Notes under the pieces: model-generated
What the model saw: the letters and a program-made list of their open reading frames with translations, nothing else
Told to the model about the DNA's origin: nothing
Database searches by the model: none
Part shown: one piece after another, positions 35,644 to 47,471 of the stretch
How the letters are laid out: each line of letters starts with the position of its first letter
How positions within the stretch are numbered: the stretch's first letter is position 1
Assembly (NCBI GenBank): GCA_024434115.1
Contig: QMIT01000001.1
Location: forward strand, 496,001-560,000
Direction of reading: 5' to 3'
Source: Chloroflexota bacterium
Lineage (GTDB): Bacteria; Chloroflexota; Anaerolineae; Aggregatilineales; J027
Length of the DNA stretch: 64,000 nucleotides
Translations under genes and position numbers: made by a program

Positions 35644-36078
35644 ATGCCCAAAAAAACCTATACCCCCAAACCCCATACTTATCACCCCGGTGAAGTTGGT
35701 TATCGCAATCGTGGCCGTCAGACGGGGCTTGACCCCTTTGATACCTCGCGTGAAGCAGGTCGCATGGAAGGGCTGTTTTACCGTCATCTGCTTAGAGGGA
35801 CACTCCGCACCCGTAACCCCATTGTCGTATTCATTTTGCTCACAGGCGGTGTATTGTTGACAGGTGGGGCAATGGGGATGGCAAGTGGAATGGTGAATGA
35901 TCCCTATATGGCAGGTGACTTCGGCATCATCTTTTGTCTAGGTATAATGGTTGTTTTTATGGCAGGGCTTGGATTGCTCATGCTCCGGGCCGGATTGACC
36001 AACGCGGCGCAAATGAGTGGATTTACCCGTTGGTGGCGTCGGCAGTTCAAAAAACAGAAAAAGGGTCGAAAAAAATAG
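35644..36078 (+). CDS. Small membrane protein, unknown function
   Basis: 144 residues. A hydrophilic N-terminus of 58 residues rich in Tyr, Arg and Pro precedes two transmembrane helices (about 60-82 and 92-115), and the protein ends in a very basic tail (W-W-R-R-Q-F-K-K-Q-K-K-G-R-K-K). I do not recognise a family. It follows the rpoC terminator directly and seems a separate unit. Both termini are predicted cytoplasmic by the positive-inside rule. Confidence 0.65.
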   Translation: MPKKTYTPKPHTYHPGEVGYRNRGRQTGLDPFDTSREAGRMEGLFYRHLLRGTLRTRNPIVVFILLTGGVLLTGGAMGMASGMVNDPYMAGDFGIIFCLGIMVVFMAGLGLLMLRAGLTNAAQMSGFTRWWRRQFKKQKKGRKK

Positions 36079-36283
36079 GCTTGTTTGGGTATTCCTCTAA
36101 TCTACATGCCGTCACATCCTGCCCATATTTCCTTCTGGCAATTTGTTCTTGGGCATCTACTTGATTAGCGACTTAGTTTTCCGCTTGAACGCGATGGGAT
36201 GAGGCATGGCTGGAGAAGACGCTTGCCAGACTCGAGAAAATTCAACAAATGTTCTCATAATTGGATCGCTAGTTTTTATAAAT

Positions 36284-36496
36284 TTAAGTTGAAGGAACCG
36301 AAAATAGTTCATTTACGAGTTTCCATATCAAGAGAATCCATATAATACAAATTCCCAAACCACCTAGAAAAGTAATGAGAATAGCTGGTCCTCGCGCCAT
36401 TTCCAAACGTCGGCAACCCCAATAGATAACCAACAAAGATAATAGGGGCACTAGAAAGTATAAGATTCCCACCAAGACAACATCCCATCCGTCCAT
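36284..36496 (-). CDS. Very small two-helix membrane protein
   Basis: 70 residues, with GAGGA about 9 nt before the ATG. Two hydrophobic helices (about residues 6-25 and 38-60) are separated by a short R-R-L-E-M-A-R-G loop, so it is a membrane hairpin. I do not recognise the family. The surrounding 36079-36283 and 36497-36640 are AT-rich and hold no other gene. Confidence 0.55.
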   Translation of the reverse strand: MDGWDVVLVGILYFLVPLLSLLVIYWGCRRLEMARGPAILITFLGGLGICIIWILLIWKLVNELFSVPST

Positions 36497-36645
36497 GACT
36501 GTATCCTCAATTTCTAGGCATGAAGCTCACTATTCGAGAATAAATTGTACCTTGCAAACTTCTTGTAGTTTTCACCCAGATTTAACTTGGCTAATTTAAG
36601 CGATTATGGTAAAATAAAGAACACTAGTTCTATCGCTACTGGTGT

Positions 36646-36675
36646 TTGACAAATCATCTTCATATCGCGTATAGT
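36646..36675 (+). promoter_or_regulatory. gyrA promoter
   Basis: TTGACA (36646-36651) and TATAGT (36670-36675), 18-nt spacer, 66 nt before the gyrA start. Confidence 0.7.
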
Positions 36676-36740
36676 TGCCCCATTTTGGGGATTTGATGCG
36701 AACCCAGCGTATTTATCAGCGCGGCACGAGGGGTTTTTGA

Positions 36741-39332
36741 ATGGAAACAGGTCTGGTTCGACAGCGAAATATCAACGAAGAAATGCGCGACGCCTATCTG
36801 GATTACGCCATGAGCGTAATTGTGTCGCGTGCCTTGCCGGATGCGCGGGATGGCCTAAAACCCGTCCATCGGCGGATTCTCTATGCCATGCACAACATGG
36901 GTTCAACCGCTACCTCCGAATATCGCAAGAGCGCCCGTATTGTCGGTGAGGTCTTGGGGAAATATCACCCACACGGTGATGTGTCCGTCTATGAAGCGAT
37001 GGTACGCATGGCCCAAGATTTTTCCATGCGCTACGAATTGGTGGACGGGCAGGGCAATTTTGGCTCGATTGACGGCGATGCGGCGGCGGCGATGCGTTAT
37101 ACCGAAGCGCGTATGGCGGCCTTAGGCACCCGCTTGTTAGACGACATTGGCAAAAACACGGTTGATTTCACCGATAACTTTGATGGCTCATTACAAGAAC
37201 CGATTGTCCTCCCTGCCAGTTTGCCCAATCTATTGGTCAACGGCTCGTCGGGGATTGCGGTTGGCATGAGTACCAGCATCCCGCCCCACAATTTGGGTGA
37301 GGTGTGTGATGCCATCATGTATATGCTTGATAATTGGGAGCAACTAAACGACATCTCCGTCACGGATTTGATGCAGTTTATCAAAGGGCCAGATTTTCCC
37401 ACTGGTGGATTGATCTATAACAAGAGCCGCGATGATGATGAAGATATGCTCGTTTCGGCTTACGCCACCGGACGCGGCAAGGTCATCGTTCGCGCCAAAG
37501 TCCATCTTGAAGAATTGGGGCGGGGACGTAGCCGAATTATCGTCACTGAAATCCCCTTCCAAATCAACAAAAACGCTTTGCTAGAGCGTATTGCGGAATT
37601 GGCCCAGACGGGTAAAGTCGAGGGCATGGCGGATTTACGCGATGAATCGGATCGCCAGGGCCTGCGCATTGTGATTGAAGTTTCGCGGGCCGCTGACCCT
37701 GCCGATGTGCTGGCGGAATTATTCAAATATACCCCCCTCCAAAGCACCTTTAGCATCATTATGCTGGCGTTGGTGGATGGTGAACCCCGTACTCTAACCC
37801 TCAAGCAGTCCCTCCGTATTTTCATCGAACACCGCCTCGACGTGATCCGCCGCCGCAGCGAATATGACCTTGCGCAAGCTGAAGCGCGTGCCCATATCGT
37901 ACAGGGCTTGCTCATCGCGTTGGATGATATTGACCACGTGATTGAGGTCATTCGTAAATCTCGCACGCCCGAAACGGCTCGTCGCAATTTGCGCGAAACC
38001 TTTAAATTGTCAGAGGCACAGGCCACCGCCATTTTGGATATGCGTCTGCGTCGTTTGGCCCAATTGGAACGTAAACTGCTCAAGGATGAATATGATGCAC
38101 TGGTCAAACTCATCCAAGATTTGCGGATGCTGCTGTCGAGCGCGAAATTGATGCGGGTAGAGGTCAAACGGGAGTTGCTGGACCTCCGCAAAGAATATGC
38201 GGATCACCGCCGCACGGTGATTGTGGGTGATGCCCCGACCAACGTTCGGGCAGGGGACTTGCTCGTGCCCCAAGAGGCCACTTATGTCACACTGACACAA
38301 ATGGGCCGTCTCAGCCGCACCTTCCAACACGAACTGGCTCCTATTCCTGCCAATGCCGACGATTATCCAGCGTTGGTGGTCAGTGCGACGACGGCTGACA
38401 CGCTCTATCTGTTTACCCCTGAAGGCTTGGTAGCGACCCTGCCCGTGTCCCAATTGCCCCAAGCGGCAGAACCAGCGGTGGGAGAATTTTTCTACCGTCT
38501 ATCTGCCCTGAAGGAATCGCACACTGTCGTTAGCATGTTGAGCCTGCCGCCGACAGTCAACGAGGGGTATGCCTTCTTTAGCACCTATCACGGCGAAGTA
38601 AAACGTCTGCGGTTAGAAGATTTGCCGGGGATGCGGGCCGACAGCTTCAGCGTGTTTGATGTTGAAGCAGGTGACCACCTGATTCGGGTGGATGTGGTTG
38701 AAGATGATGACGAGATGGTATTGGTCACACATGAAGCCCAAGCCATCCGTTTTAAGGTGGATGAAGTCCGCCCGACGGGTCTTGCAGCGGGTGGGATGCG
38801 CGGCATCAAACTCCGCAGTGAGGAAGATTTTGTGGCGGGGGCAGGTGTGGCCCGACCCGGCAAACAAGTGCTGGTGCTGGCGATAGATGGTCGTGGCAAA
38901 CGCACCGAATTGGAAGAATACCCCGTGCAAGGCCGTGCGGGGGGTGGTGTGCGAACCTATAAGGGCCTCAAGGGGCAAGAATCACTACTGGCGGGCGCGG
39001 CGGTCATCGAACCGGGCATGATGAGCATTATCAGTACAACTCACGGACGCACCGTACTGGTAGATACCAACAAAGCGCCCCTCTACAAACGCGATTTTCG
39101 TGGGGAATTGTTTTTCTCACCCGGCATTGGTGAACATATCAGTGGATTGGGGTTGGTCGAGCCGCCAATTACTAAGAAAGCCGTGAATGTCCCCAGCGTT
39201 GAAAATGCCGATATGATTGAGGACAACGGCTTTGTCAGCGAATCACCTGAACCCGCCATGCTAGGTTTGTTTGATGAGGCCGAATTTGGTGACAATGGCG
39301 ATAACGGCTACGAGCAGTATCCCGAAGAATAA
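36741..39332 (+). CDS. gyrA: DNA gyrase subunit A
   Basis: 863 residues, GAGGGG 7 nt before the ATG. The breakage-reunion domain has [15 protein letters not shown] near residue 32 and the catalytic Tyr in A-A-M-R-Y-T-E (about 120). The quinolone region reads H-P-H-G-D80-V81-S-V-Y-E85: position 81 (E. coli 83) is Val instead of the usual Ser or Ala, while the acidic residue is kept as Glu85. The C-terminal six-bladed wrapping domain contains a GyrA-box-like Q-G-R-A-G-G-G, which favours gyrase over topoisomerase IV. The tail is acidic. gyrB is not in the window. The stop codon abuts the stop of the convergent mevalonate kinase gene. Confidence 0.93.
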   Translation: METGLVRQRNINEEMRDAYLDYAMSVIVSRALPDARDGLKPVHRRILYAMHNMGSTATSEYRKSARIVGEVLGKYHPHGDVSVYEAMVRMAQDFSMRYELVDGQGNFGSIDGDAAAAMRYTEARMAALGTRLLDDIGKNTVDFTDNFDGSLQEPIVLPASLPNLLVNGSSGIAVGMSTSIPPHNLGEVCDAIMYMLDNWEQLNDISVTDLMQFIKGPDFPTGGLIYNKSRDDDEDMLVSAYATGRGKVIVRAKVHLEELGRGRSRIIVTEIPFQINKNALLERIAELAQTGKVEGMADLRDESDRQGLRIVIEVSRAADPADVLAELFKYTPLQSTFSIIMLALVDGEPRTLTLKQSLRIFIEHRLDVIRRRSEYDLAQAEARAHIVQGLLIALDDIDHVIEVIRKSRTPETARRNLRETFKLSEAQATAILDMRLRRLAQLERKLLKDEYDALVKLIQDLRMLLSSAKLMRVEVKRELLDLRKEYADHRRTVIVGDAPTNVRAGDLLVPQEATYVTLTQMGRLSRTFQHELAPIPANADDYPALVVSATTADTLYLFTPEGLVATLPVSQLPQAAEPAVGEFFYRLSALKESHTVVSMLSLPPTVNEGYAFFSTYHGEVKRLRLEDLPGMRADSFSVFDVEAGDHLIRVDVVEDDDEMVLVTHEAQAIRFKVDEVRPTGLAAGGMRGIKLRSEEDFVAGAGVARPGKQVLVLAIDGRGKRTELEEYPVQGRAGGGVRTYKGLKGQESLLAGAAVIEPGMMSIISTTHGRTVLVDTNKAPLYKRDFRGELFFSPGIGEHISGLGLVEPPITKKAVNVPSVENADMIEDNGFVSESPEPAMLGLFDEAEFGDNGDNGYEQYPEE

Positions 39333-40277
39333 TTAACCGACCTGTGTGGTAAACACCTTAGCCGCGCCTGCTTGTTTGAGAGCCTCTTGAACAGCAGGGG
39401 CGGTTTTTTCATCTACTAGGGCGATCATATTACCACCACGACCCCCGCCTGATAATTTTGCTCCCATTGCACCGGCCTGTTTTGCCGCTGCACAAAACTG
39501 ATCGAGTTCATCATCTGAGACGGTTAATTCGCGTAGCAAGGCGTGGTTTTCGTCCATCAATGGGCCGAGTAAATCTGGCTGTCCGGTTTCAATCAGGGAT
39601 CGCGCTTGGTTGGCGATTGCCCCCATTCTCTCAAAAATCGGTTGGATACGCTGCGGCTCACGTTCCGCCAATTCGCGCACCGCACTAACCGTGATATGCG
39701 TTGGGGTGGCGTGGCCTAGATTACCCACTACCAGCAAAAAAGGGCGCGGGATGGTGAAGGTCTCTAACGGTTTGCCGTGCACAAAATAGACGGGTTTTTG
39801 ATAGACAATCACCGTATTATCAATCCCACTTGGTGTGCCATGATGGATTTTTTCGACTTCGTAGACCAACCCATTTAAGGCCTCGTGATCCAATGGTTGG
39901 CCGAGCGCTTGTGATAGTGCTTGGGCCAATGCTGCACTGACGGCGGCTCCGCTGCCAAAACCAGCAGCAAGCGGGATAGTGGAATGAAGGATGAGTTTGA
40001 GGTCGGGTGGGGTGGTGATACCGAGTGTTTTTAAGACCAACTGCGCTGTATAGACCAGCGCGTTTTCGGTATCCGCACCTGTATAAACCCGCAAGGTGTG
40101 ATGGTGGCGGCTGTCTGGCAGCAAAATATGAAGACCACTGTTGGGGAGGGTGGCTTCGGCGGTCACGGTTGCAGTAAGCGCAGTCAATGGCACGGCCAAA
40201 GCAGGCTGCCCATGTACCACCGCATGTTCGCCAAATAGGATTAATTTGCCGGGGGCGGTTGCCACGATAGATTTCAT
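39333..40277 (-). CDS. mvk: Mevalonate kinase
   Basis: 314 residues from the ATG at 40277, 10 nt after the UbiA stop; a TTG seven codons earlier would overlap that gene. GHMP kinase: P-G-K-L-I-L-F-G-E-H-A-V-V-H-G at the N-terminus is typical of mevalonate kinase, P-L-A-A-G-F-G-S-G-A-A-V-S is the ATP loop, G-T-P-S-G-I-D-N the third motif and K-L-S-G-G-G-R-G-G-N the C-terminal one. It phosphorylates mevalonate in the isoprenoid pathway. The other pathway genes are not in the window. Its operon partner makes or uses a polyprenyl lipid, which fits. Confidence 0.9.
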   Translation of the reverse strand: MKSIVATAPGKLILFGEHAVVHGQPALAVPLTALTATVTAEATLPNSGLHILLPDSRHHHTLRVYTGADTENALVYTAQLVLKTLGITTPPDLKLILHSTIPLAAGFGSGAAVSAALAQALSQALGQPLDHEALNGLVYEVEKIHHGTPSGIDNTVIVYQKPVYFVHGKPLETFTIPRPFLLVVGNLGHATPTHITVSAVRELAEREPQRIQPIFERMGAIANQARSLIETGQPDLLGPLMDENHALLRELTVSDDELDQFCAAAKQAGAMGAKLSGGGRGGNMIALVDEKTAPAVQEALKQAGAAKVFTTQVG

Positions 40278-40287
40278 CACGACCCAG

Positions 40288-41217
40288 CTATTTGGCAACT
40301 ACGTACAGCAGGAACACCACCAGTAGACCCCACAATCCAATCCCGACGAGTAATGGCCGATCCTCAAACAACACCTCGGTAGGGTCGCCGCCTTTGCCAA
40401 GCCGATGAATCACATACAAGTAGCGGAACAGACCATAATAGACGAAGGGCACGGTCAACAGCATATATTCGGCATCTACAAGGGCGGTTTCTGACTCAGC
40501 GGCATACAGGGTATAGGCGAGCGCGACGCTGGTGACGACTAGCCGCAGCATATCATCCAAGAGGGGTATGTTATAGCCCTTGTAGGTATCACGGACTTTT
40601 TCGGCATCCCCTTGCAACAGCACCAATTCTTGTCGTCGCTTGCCAATCGCCAAAAACAGCGACAGTAGCCCCGCGCAGACATACAGCCACGCCGAAAAAT
40701 TAGTGACTTCAATGGCGACCACCCCCGCGATCGTGCGCAGAACAAAGCCTGCCGCGATTGCAAAAACATCTAACAGCACCTGATTTTTGAGATAGAAGCT
40801 GTAGGCGATTTGCAGGCCCATATAGCTCGCCAGCACCGCTGCCAATTGCCAATTCACTAAAAAACCCAAGCCGATGGACAGGAGAGGAAAAACAACCGCT
40901 GCGGTCTTTGCCAACCCAATGGGTAATTGACCGGAGGGTAGGGGGCGATTTTTCTTTTTGGGGTGCAGCCGATCACGCTCAATATCCACAAGGTCATTCA
41001 TGATGTAGACGGAACTGGCGGTCAGTGAAAAAAGCCAAAAAGCCACCAACACGCGCCAAAGTGCATCCAGATCAAATAGGCGAGCATCAAACAGGATGCC
41101 CATAAATACAAAGCCATTTTTTGACCACTGTTTGGGGCGCATGGTACGGATGAGACCACGTACCGAAGCAGGAATTCCGCCCCAAAGCGACATGGCAGAT
41201 TGCATGACAGTATTCAA
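40288..41217 (-). CDS. UbiA-family prenyltransferase, decaprenyl-phosphate phosphoribosyltransferase-like
   Basis: 309 residues, about eight to nine membrane helices. The first Asp-rich motif is N-D-L-V-D-I-E-R-D. The combination M-R-P-K-Q-W-S-K-N at the start, H-P-K-K-K-N-R-P-L-P-S-G after the Asp motif and G-K-R-R-Q-E-L matches the subgroup that transfers phosphoribose to decaprenyl phosphate (DPPR synthase, as in mycobacterial arabinan synthesis) rather than the quinone enzymes. Related proteins occur in many bacteria where the product's role is not known. It is cotranscribed with mevalonate kinase. Confidence 0.85.
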   Translation of the reverse strand: MNTVMQSAMSLWGGIPASVRGLIRTMRPKQWSKNGFVFMGILFDARLFDLDALWRVLVAFWLFSLTASSVYIMNDLVDIERDRLHPKKKNRPLPSGQLPIGLAKTAAVVFPLLSIGLGFLVNWQLAAVLASYMGLQIAYSFYLKNQVLLDVFAIAAGFVLRTIAGVVAIEVTNFSAWLYVCAGLLSLFLAIGKRRQELVLLQGDAEKVRDTYKGYNIPLLDDMLRLVVTSVALAYTLYAAESETALVDAEYMLLTVPFVYYGLFRYLYVIHRLGKGGDPTEVLFEDRPLLVGIGLWGLLVVFLLYVVAK

Positions 41218-41385
41218 GCGATTTTCAGCCTTTCCAAGTGGGTCGTTCTTAAAGCAGCACCGCCAGAATTATATCACAGGTACTCATTTCGATTAGGAGC
41301 ATTGGCCTTTCATTCACCTAACAGTTGGTGGTCGTCGGCAAGTAGGTTATGATTCTAGAAACGATTGCTTGGAGAAAATTGCGGC

Positions 41386-42575
<1,190 letters not shown>

Positions 42576-42582
42576 TAATTAG

Positions 42583-43389
42583 GTGGCACAGAAAAAACGA
42601 CTGGATGTGTTGGTGCATGAGTTGGGGTTAGCCCCCAGCCGCGAAATGGCCCAGCGCTACATCTTAGCAGGCGAAATAATGGTGAATGGCGAACTGCGCA
42701 CTAAGCCGGGGGTGCCCGTGCCCGCCGATGCTGACGTTACCCTCAAAAAAGCGGCGCAGTTTGTCAGCCGGGGCGGGTTGAAATTGGAAGGGGCGCTTCA
42801 GCATTTTCCGGTTGTAGTAGAAGGCCGAATTTGTGCCGATGTCGGAGCGAGTACAGGTGGTTTTACGGACTGCCTATTGCAGCGAGGGGCCGCGAAGGTC
42901 TATGCCATTGATGTAGGATATGGACAGTTGGCGGTCAAATTGCGCGACGACGCACGGGTGGTGGTCATGGAGCGCACCAATGCGCGTTATTTGGATAATC
43001 TGCCCGAACCGATTGCGTTGGTCGTCATGGATGCCAGCTTTATCTCGCTCAAGATGCTGCTGCCCGTGATTGTTGACTGGTTGACTCCCGAAGCTGATGT
43101 GATTGCCCTGATAAAACCCCAATTCGAGGCGGGCAAGGCCGAAGTTGATAAGGGTGACGGGGTAATTAAAGATGCGGCGACTCATCGAGCCGTGTTGTTG
43201 GATGTGTTAAATGCGGCGCAAGACATGGATTATACGGTCAGCGGTCTGGTGGAGAGTCAAATCACTGGGCCGAAGGGCAATCGTGAGTTTTTGGTATGGC
43301 TGCAATGGTCGCCTGCCCACGCCAAAACAGACATCCTCCCCCTGATAGACCAGATCGTGCCACCACCAAGTGATCCGGAACAAAAATAG
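42583..43389 (+). CDS. tlyA: TlyA-family rRNA 2'-O-methyltransferase
   Basis: 268 residues from GTG. N-terminal S4 RNA-binding domain (about residues 3-65: R-L-D-V-L-V-H-E-L-G-L, Y-I-L-A-G-E-I-M-V-N-G) and FtsJ-like methyltransferase domain (about 60-250) with S-adenosylmethionine motif D-V-G-A-S-T-G-G-F-T-D and V-M-D-A-S-F-I-S-L and the conserved L-I-K-P-Q-F-E. TlyA methylates cytidines in 16S and/or 23S rRNA; in mycobacteria this creates capreomycin sensitivity. The stop codon overlaps the hairpin that would end the convergent pyk transcript. Confidence 0.92.
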   Translation: MAQKKRLDVLVHELGLAPSREMAQRYILAGEIMVNGELRTKPGVPVPADADVTLKKAAQFVSRGGLKLEGALQHFPVVVEGRICADVGASTGGFTDCLLQRGAAKVYAIDVGYGQLAVKLRDDARVVVMERTNARYLDNLPEPIALVVMDASFISLKMLLPVIVDWLTPEADVIALIKPQFEAGKAEVDKGDGVIKDAATHRAVLLDVLNAAQDMDYTVSGLVESQITGPKGNREFLVWLQWSPAHAKTDILPLIDQIVPPPSDPEQK

Positions 43390-43407
43390 GCGAGTGAGAC
43401 CCGCCTA
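43381..43407 (-). terminator. Rho-independent terminator of pyk (minus strand)
   Basis: On the minus strand TAGGCG (43407-43402) pairs with CGCCTA (43392-43387), followed by TTTTTG. It overlaps the tlyA stop codon. Confidence 0.65.
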
Positions 43408-43435
43408 TCGTATGATTTTGAGTGATGAGGGGGGT

Positions 43436-44908
43436 CTATAATTCTTTTTCGACTTCACCCGATTCGCCAACCCGGTGAATCTTAACAAAATTGGTCTGAC
43501 CGCCTGCCCCAAATGGTACACCCGCGATGATAATCATAATGTCGTTGATTTCAATGAGTTCCCGTTCAACGGCGGTCTGGACAACGATCCTGATCATATC
43601 GTCAATAGAGGCAAATTCTTCAACCAAGATCGGTAGCACACCCCATACCAGTGCCATACGTTGATAGGTGCCACGATGCGGGGTGACACAGACAATCGGC
43701 GTCAAGGGTCGCTGGCGGGCCACCCGCTGGGCGGTGTAGCCTGTCCACGTACTGGTTACAATCATTTTTGCCCGCAGTTCGTGGGCCATCACACTGGTTG
43801 CATAGCTGATCGCCTCAGAGATATTTTCTGTAACCGCCTCGCCAAAGCCGCGCCACATTTTCTCGTTGCTGTTTTCCAGCAAATGGGCCTCGGCGATTTT
43901 GGCAATTTCTGTCATCATGGCGACAGATTCGACGGGGTATTTGCCGCTGGCGCTTTCGGCAGAGAGCATGACTGCATCAGTGCCGTCAAAAATGGCATTG
44001 GCAACGTCACTCGCTTCAGCGCGGGTGGGACGGGGATTGCTGACCATGCTGTTGAGCATCTGTGTCGCGGTGATAACCGGTTTGCCAACTTGATTGCAGC
44101 GGCGGATAATGTGTTTTTGGCGGACGGGCACTTCGGCGGCAGGTAGTTCCACCCCCAAGTCGCCGCGTGCCACCATGATGCCATCGGAATGCTGTAAAAT
44201 CTCTTCAAAATTCTCGATAGCTTCCGTTTTTTCGATCTTGGCAATCAACCATACGTCCCCACCGTGATGCCGCACCAACCAACGCAGTTCGCGCATATCG
44301 TCGGCACTGCGAACAAATGACATAGCTAGATAGTCAAGATTTTGTTCAAGGGCAAAAACGACATCGGCGCGATCTTTATCGGTCAAAGCAGAGAGGGACA
44401 AATTTGCTCCTAATGCCGTGACCCCTTTGCGGCTTTTGAGTTCATTACCAACTACAACTTCACACACCAAATCATCCCCATAGCGGGTCTTAACCGTCAA
44501 CTCAATTTCGCCATCGTCCAACAGCAACCGATTGCCTGCGCGGATGTCTTTGACAAATTCGGGGTGGGGGAGTGGTAGGTGTTTTTTACTTTGATCGGGA
44601 TTGGGTCGGGAGGTGAGAATAATCTCATCTCCCGGCTTGATCGGTAGTGGGTCTGGGGATAAGCCACCCAAGCGAATTTTCGGCCCTTGCAGGTCGCCCA
44701 TGATCGCCACCACTGCTTTTTCTTCGTCGGCAAGGCGGCGGATCAGGGCGATATTTTCGGCATGTGTTTCATGCGTCCCATGACTGAAGTTGATTCGTGC
44801 TACATCTAGACCATTTTGAATCATCTTACGCAGCACAGCTTCATTTCCGGAAGCAGGGCCAATCGTTGCAACAATTTTAGTGCGCTTCCCATCAATCATG
44901 TTTAACAT
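43436..44908 (-). CDS. pyk: Pyruvate kinase
   Basis: Transfers phosphate from phosphoenolpyruvate to ADP, the final glycolytic step. 490 residues; start M-L-N-M with AGGACGG upstream (the second Met is possible). Motifs: R-T-K-I-V-A-T-I-G-P-A-S, A-R-I-N-F-S-H-G, the active-site K-I-E-K-T-E-A-I-E-N, M-V-A-R-G-D-L-G-V-E and the A-T-Q-M-L-N-S-M stretch. Residues about 360-480 are the C-terminal alpha/beta domain. It starts 11 nt after enolase, so the last two glycolytic enzymes are coexpressed. Confidence 0.96.
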   Translation of the reverse strand: MLNMIDGKRTKIVATIGPASGNEAVLRKMIQNGLDVARINFSHGTHETHAENIALIRRLADEEKAVVAIMGDLQGPKIRLGGLSPDPLPIKPGDEIILTSRPNPDQSKKHLPLPHPEFVKDIRAGNRLLLDDGEIELTVKTRYGDDLVCEVVVGNELKSRKGVTALGANLSLSALTDKDRADVVFALEQNLDYLAMSFVRSADDMRELRWLVRHHGGDVWLIAKIEKTEAIENFEEILQHSDGIMVARGDLGVELPAAEVPVRQKHIIRRCNQVGKPVITATQMLNSMVSNPRPTRAEASDVANAIFDGTDAVMLSAESASGKYPVESVAMMTEIAKIAEAHLLENSNEKMWRGFGEAVTENISEAISYATSVMAHELRAKMIVTSTWTGYTAQRVARQRPLTPIVCVTPHRGTYQRMALVWGVLPILVEEFASIDDMIRIVVQTAVERELIEINDIMIIIAGVPFGAGGQTNFVKIHRVGESGEVEKEL

Positions 44909-44919
44909 AGAATTCCGTC

Positions 44920-46248
<1,329 letters not shown>

Positions 46249-46267
46249 TCAACAAAGGGTGAACCAG

Positions 46268-47338
46268 CTATTCCAGTTCAAGCCCTTTGAGTAAACGCGC
46301 ATAATCGAGATGCTCCGCCAGCATCGCTTGGAAACGATTGAGTTTTTCGGCCTGACCTAAACGTGTCCGGCCCATAACGCTTTCGATCTTTTCAACCGCT
46401 TCCATAGTGGTGTCGCTCACCAAGAGCACGGCGACGCCTAATTCTTCGGCGCGGCGGACAATGGAGGCGCTTGGCTGCAAATTACCCGTTAGGATGAGGG
46501 CGGCGGTAGAGGTTTCCAGAGCAGCCGCTTGGAGGTCGGTACGATCCCCTCCGGTAATGACGGCTTTGTTGATGGTGCGGCGGAACAGGGGCAGGGCCGA
46601 TTCAACCGTCATGGCCCCCACTGATAGGTTTTCCACTAGACGCGAGGCCATTTGTTCGCCTGCGAGCACTTGGGCATCGAGCAGGGCGATGAGTTCGCCG
46701 ATGGTGATCGCTTGTAGTTCGCGTTGATGCGGGAGCACGCCAAAAACCGGAATCCCTATGTTTTCGAGGTAAGGGGCGACTTTGCTTTTCGCTTTTTCCC
46801 ATGCCGTTTCGGGAACATTGTTAATGACCACGCCATACAAAAGATGCTCGATACGACGCTTGGTGGCGGCAATGTCATCCAGTACATGGGCTAGATCGCG
46901 CCAACGGATGACGGCCAGCGTCGGGATGTTCAGGTGATGCACAACCTCAACCGTGCTTAAACCCACCACCGACCCATCGCGCATTGAAGCGCCACCTTCC
47001 ATCAACACAATGTCTTTGCCCTGTTTGGCTTGTTCGTAGGTCTGGTTCATTTCGGCCCAAAAATCACGGTGAACAGTGCCATCCATCACGCTATCCAATA
47101 GCGAGTCGGACAGGATGACCGGGGCAAGCTGATTGGCATTCATCTCCAACCGCAGCACGCGGCGCACAAATTCGGCATCCTCATCCACGATCTGATTGCC
47201 GATTCGATAATCTTGCAGGCTGACGGGTTTCATATACCCCACTTTGAGGCCACGCGACTGCATATAGAGACCCAAGCCTAGACATAGAGCGGTTTTTCCC
47301 GAAAATGTGACAACCGATGTGATGTAAAGTGCCTTCAT
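46268..47338 (-). CDS. BioD-like P-loop/DRTGG-domain protein (phosphotransacetylase N-terminal-like)
   Basis: 356 residues. Residues about 1-205 form a BioD/dethiobiotin-synthetase-type P-loop domain (T-S-V-V-T-F-S-G-K-T-A-L at the start, G-Y-M-K-P-V, and L-M-E-G-G-A-S). Residues about 215-325 are a DRTGG domain (V-I-T-G-G-D-R-T-D-L-Q). This is the N-terminal regulatory half of large phosphotransacetylases, here without the Pta catalytic domain. Its place beside the ADP-forming acetate-CoA ligase and glycolytic genes suggests a sensor of acetyl-CoA or energy metabolism, which is inference. A probable terminator separates it from the upstream ligase gene. Confidence 0.85.
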   Translation of the reverse strand: MKALYITSVVTFSGKTALCLGLGLYMQSRGLKVGYMKPVSLQDYRIGNQIVDEDAEFVRRVLRLEMNANQLAPVILSDSLLDSVMDGTVHRDFWAEMNQTYEQAKQGKDIVLMEGGASMRDGSVVGLSTVEVVHHLNIPTLAVIRWRDLAHVLDDIAATKRRIEHLLYGVVINNVPETAWEKAKSKVAPYLENIGIPVFGVLPHQRELQAITIGELIALLDAQVLAGEQMASRLVENLSVGAMTVESALPLFRRTINKAVITGGDRTDLQAAALETSTAALILTGNLQPSASIVRRAEELGVAVLLVSDTTMEAVEKIESVMGRTRLGQAEKLNRFQAMLAEHLDYARLLKGLELE

Positions 47339-47411
47339 CTAATCAAAATCCTTTCTCTGAAAAAGGCTGTGGGATGCAGACGACAAGCACCATACAGCCA
47401 ACCGTAAGTAT

Positions 47412-47452
47412 TTAAAAAACGGGGACCCGAAAAAGAAAAACAGGTTCTCTCC
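47412..47452 (-). terminator. Probable terminator of the acetate-CoA ligase gene (minus strand)
   Basis: On the minus strand an imperfect G/C stem (arms 47452-47441 and 47429-47421) is followed by a run of six T. The stem has a mismatch and a bulge. Confidence 0.5.
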
Positions 47453-47471
47453 TTGCTCCGATGATTTGCGT

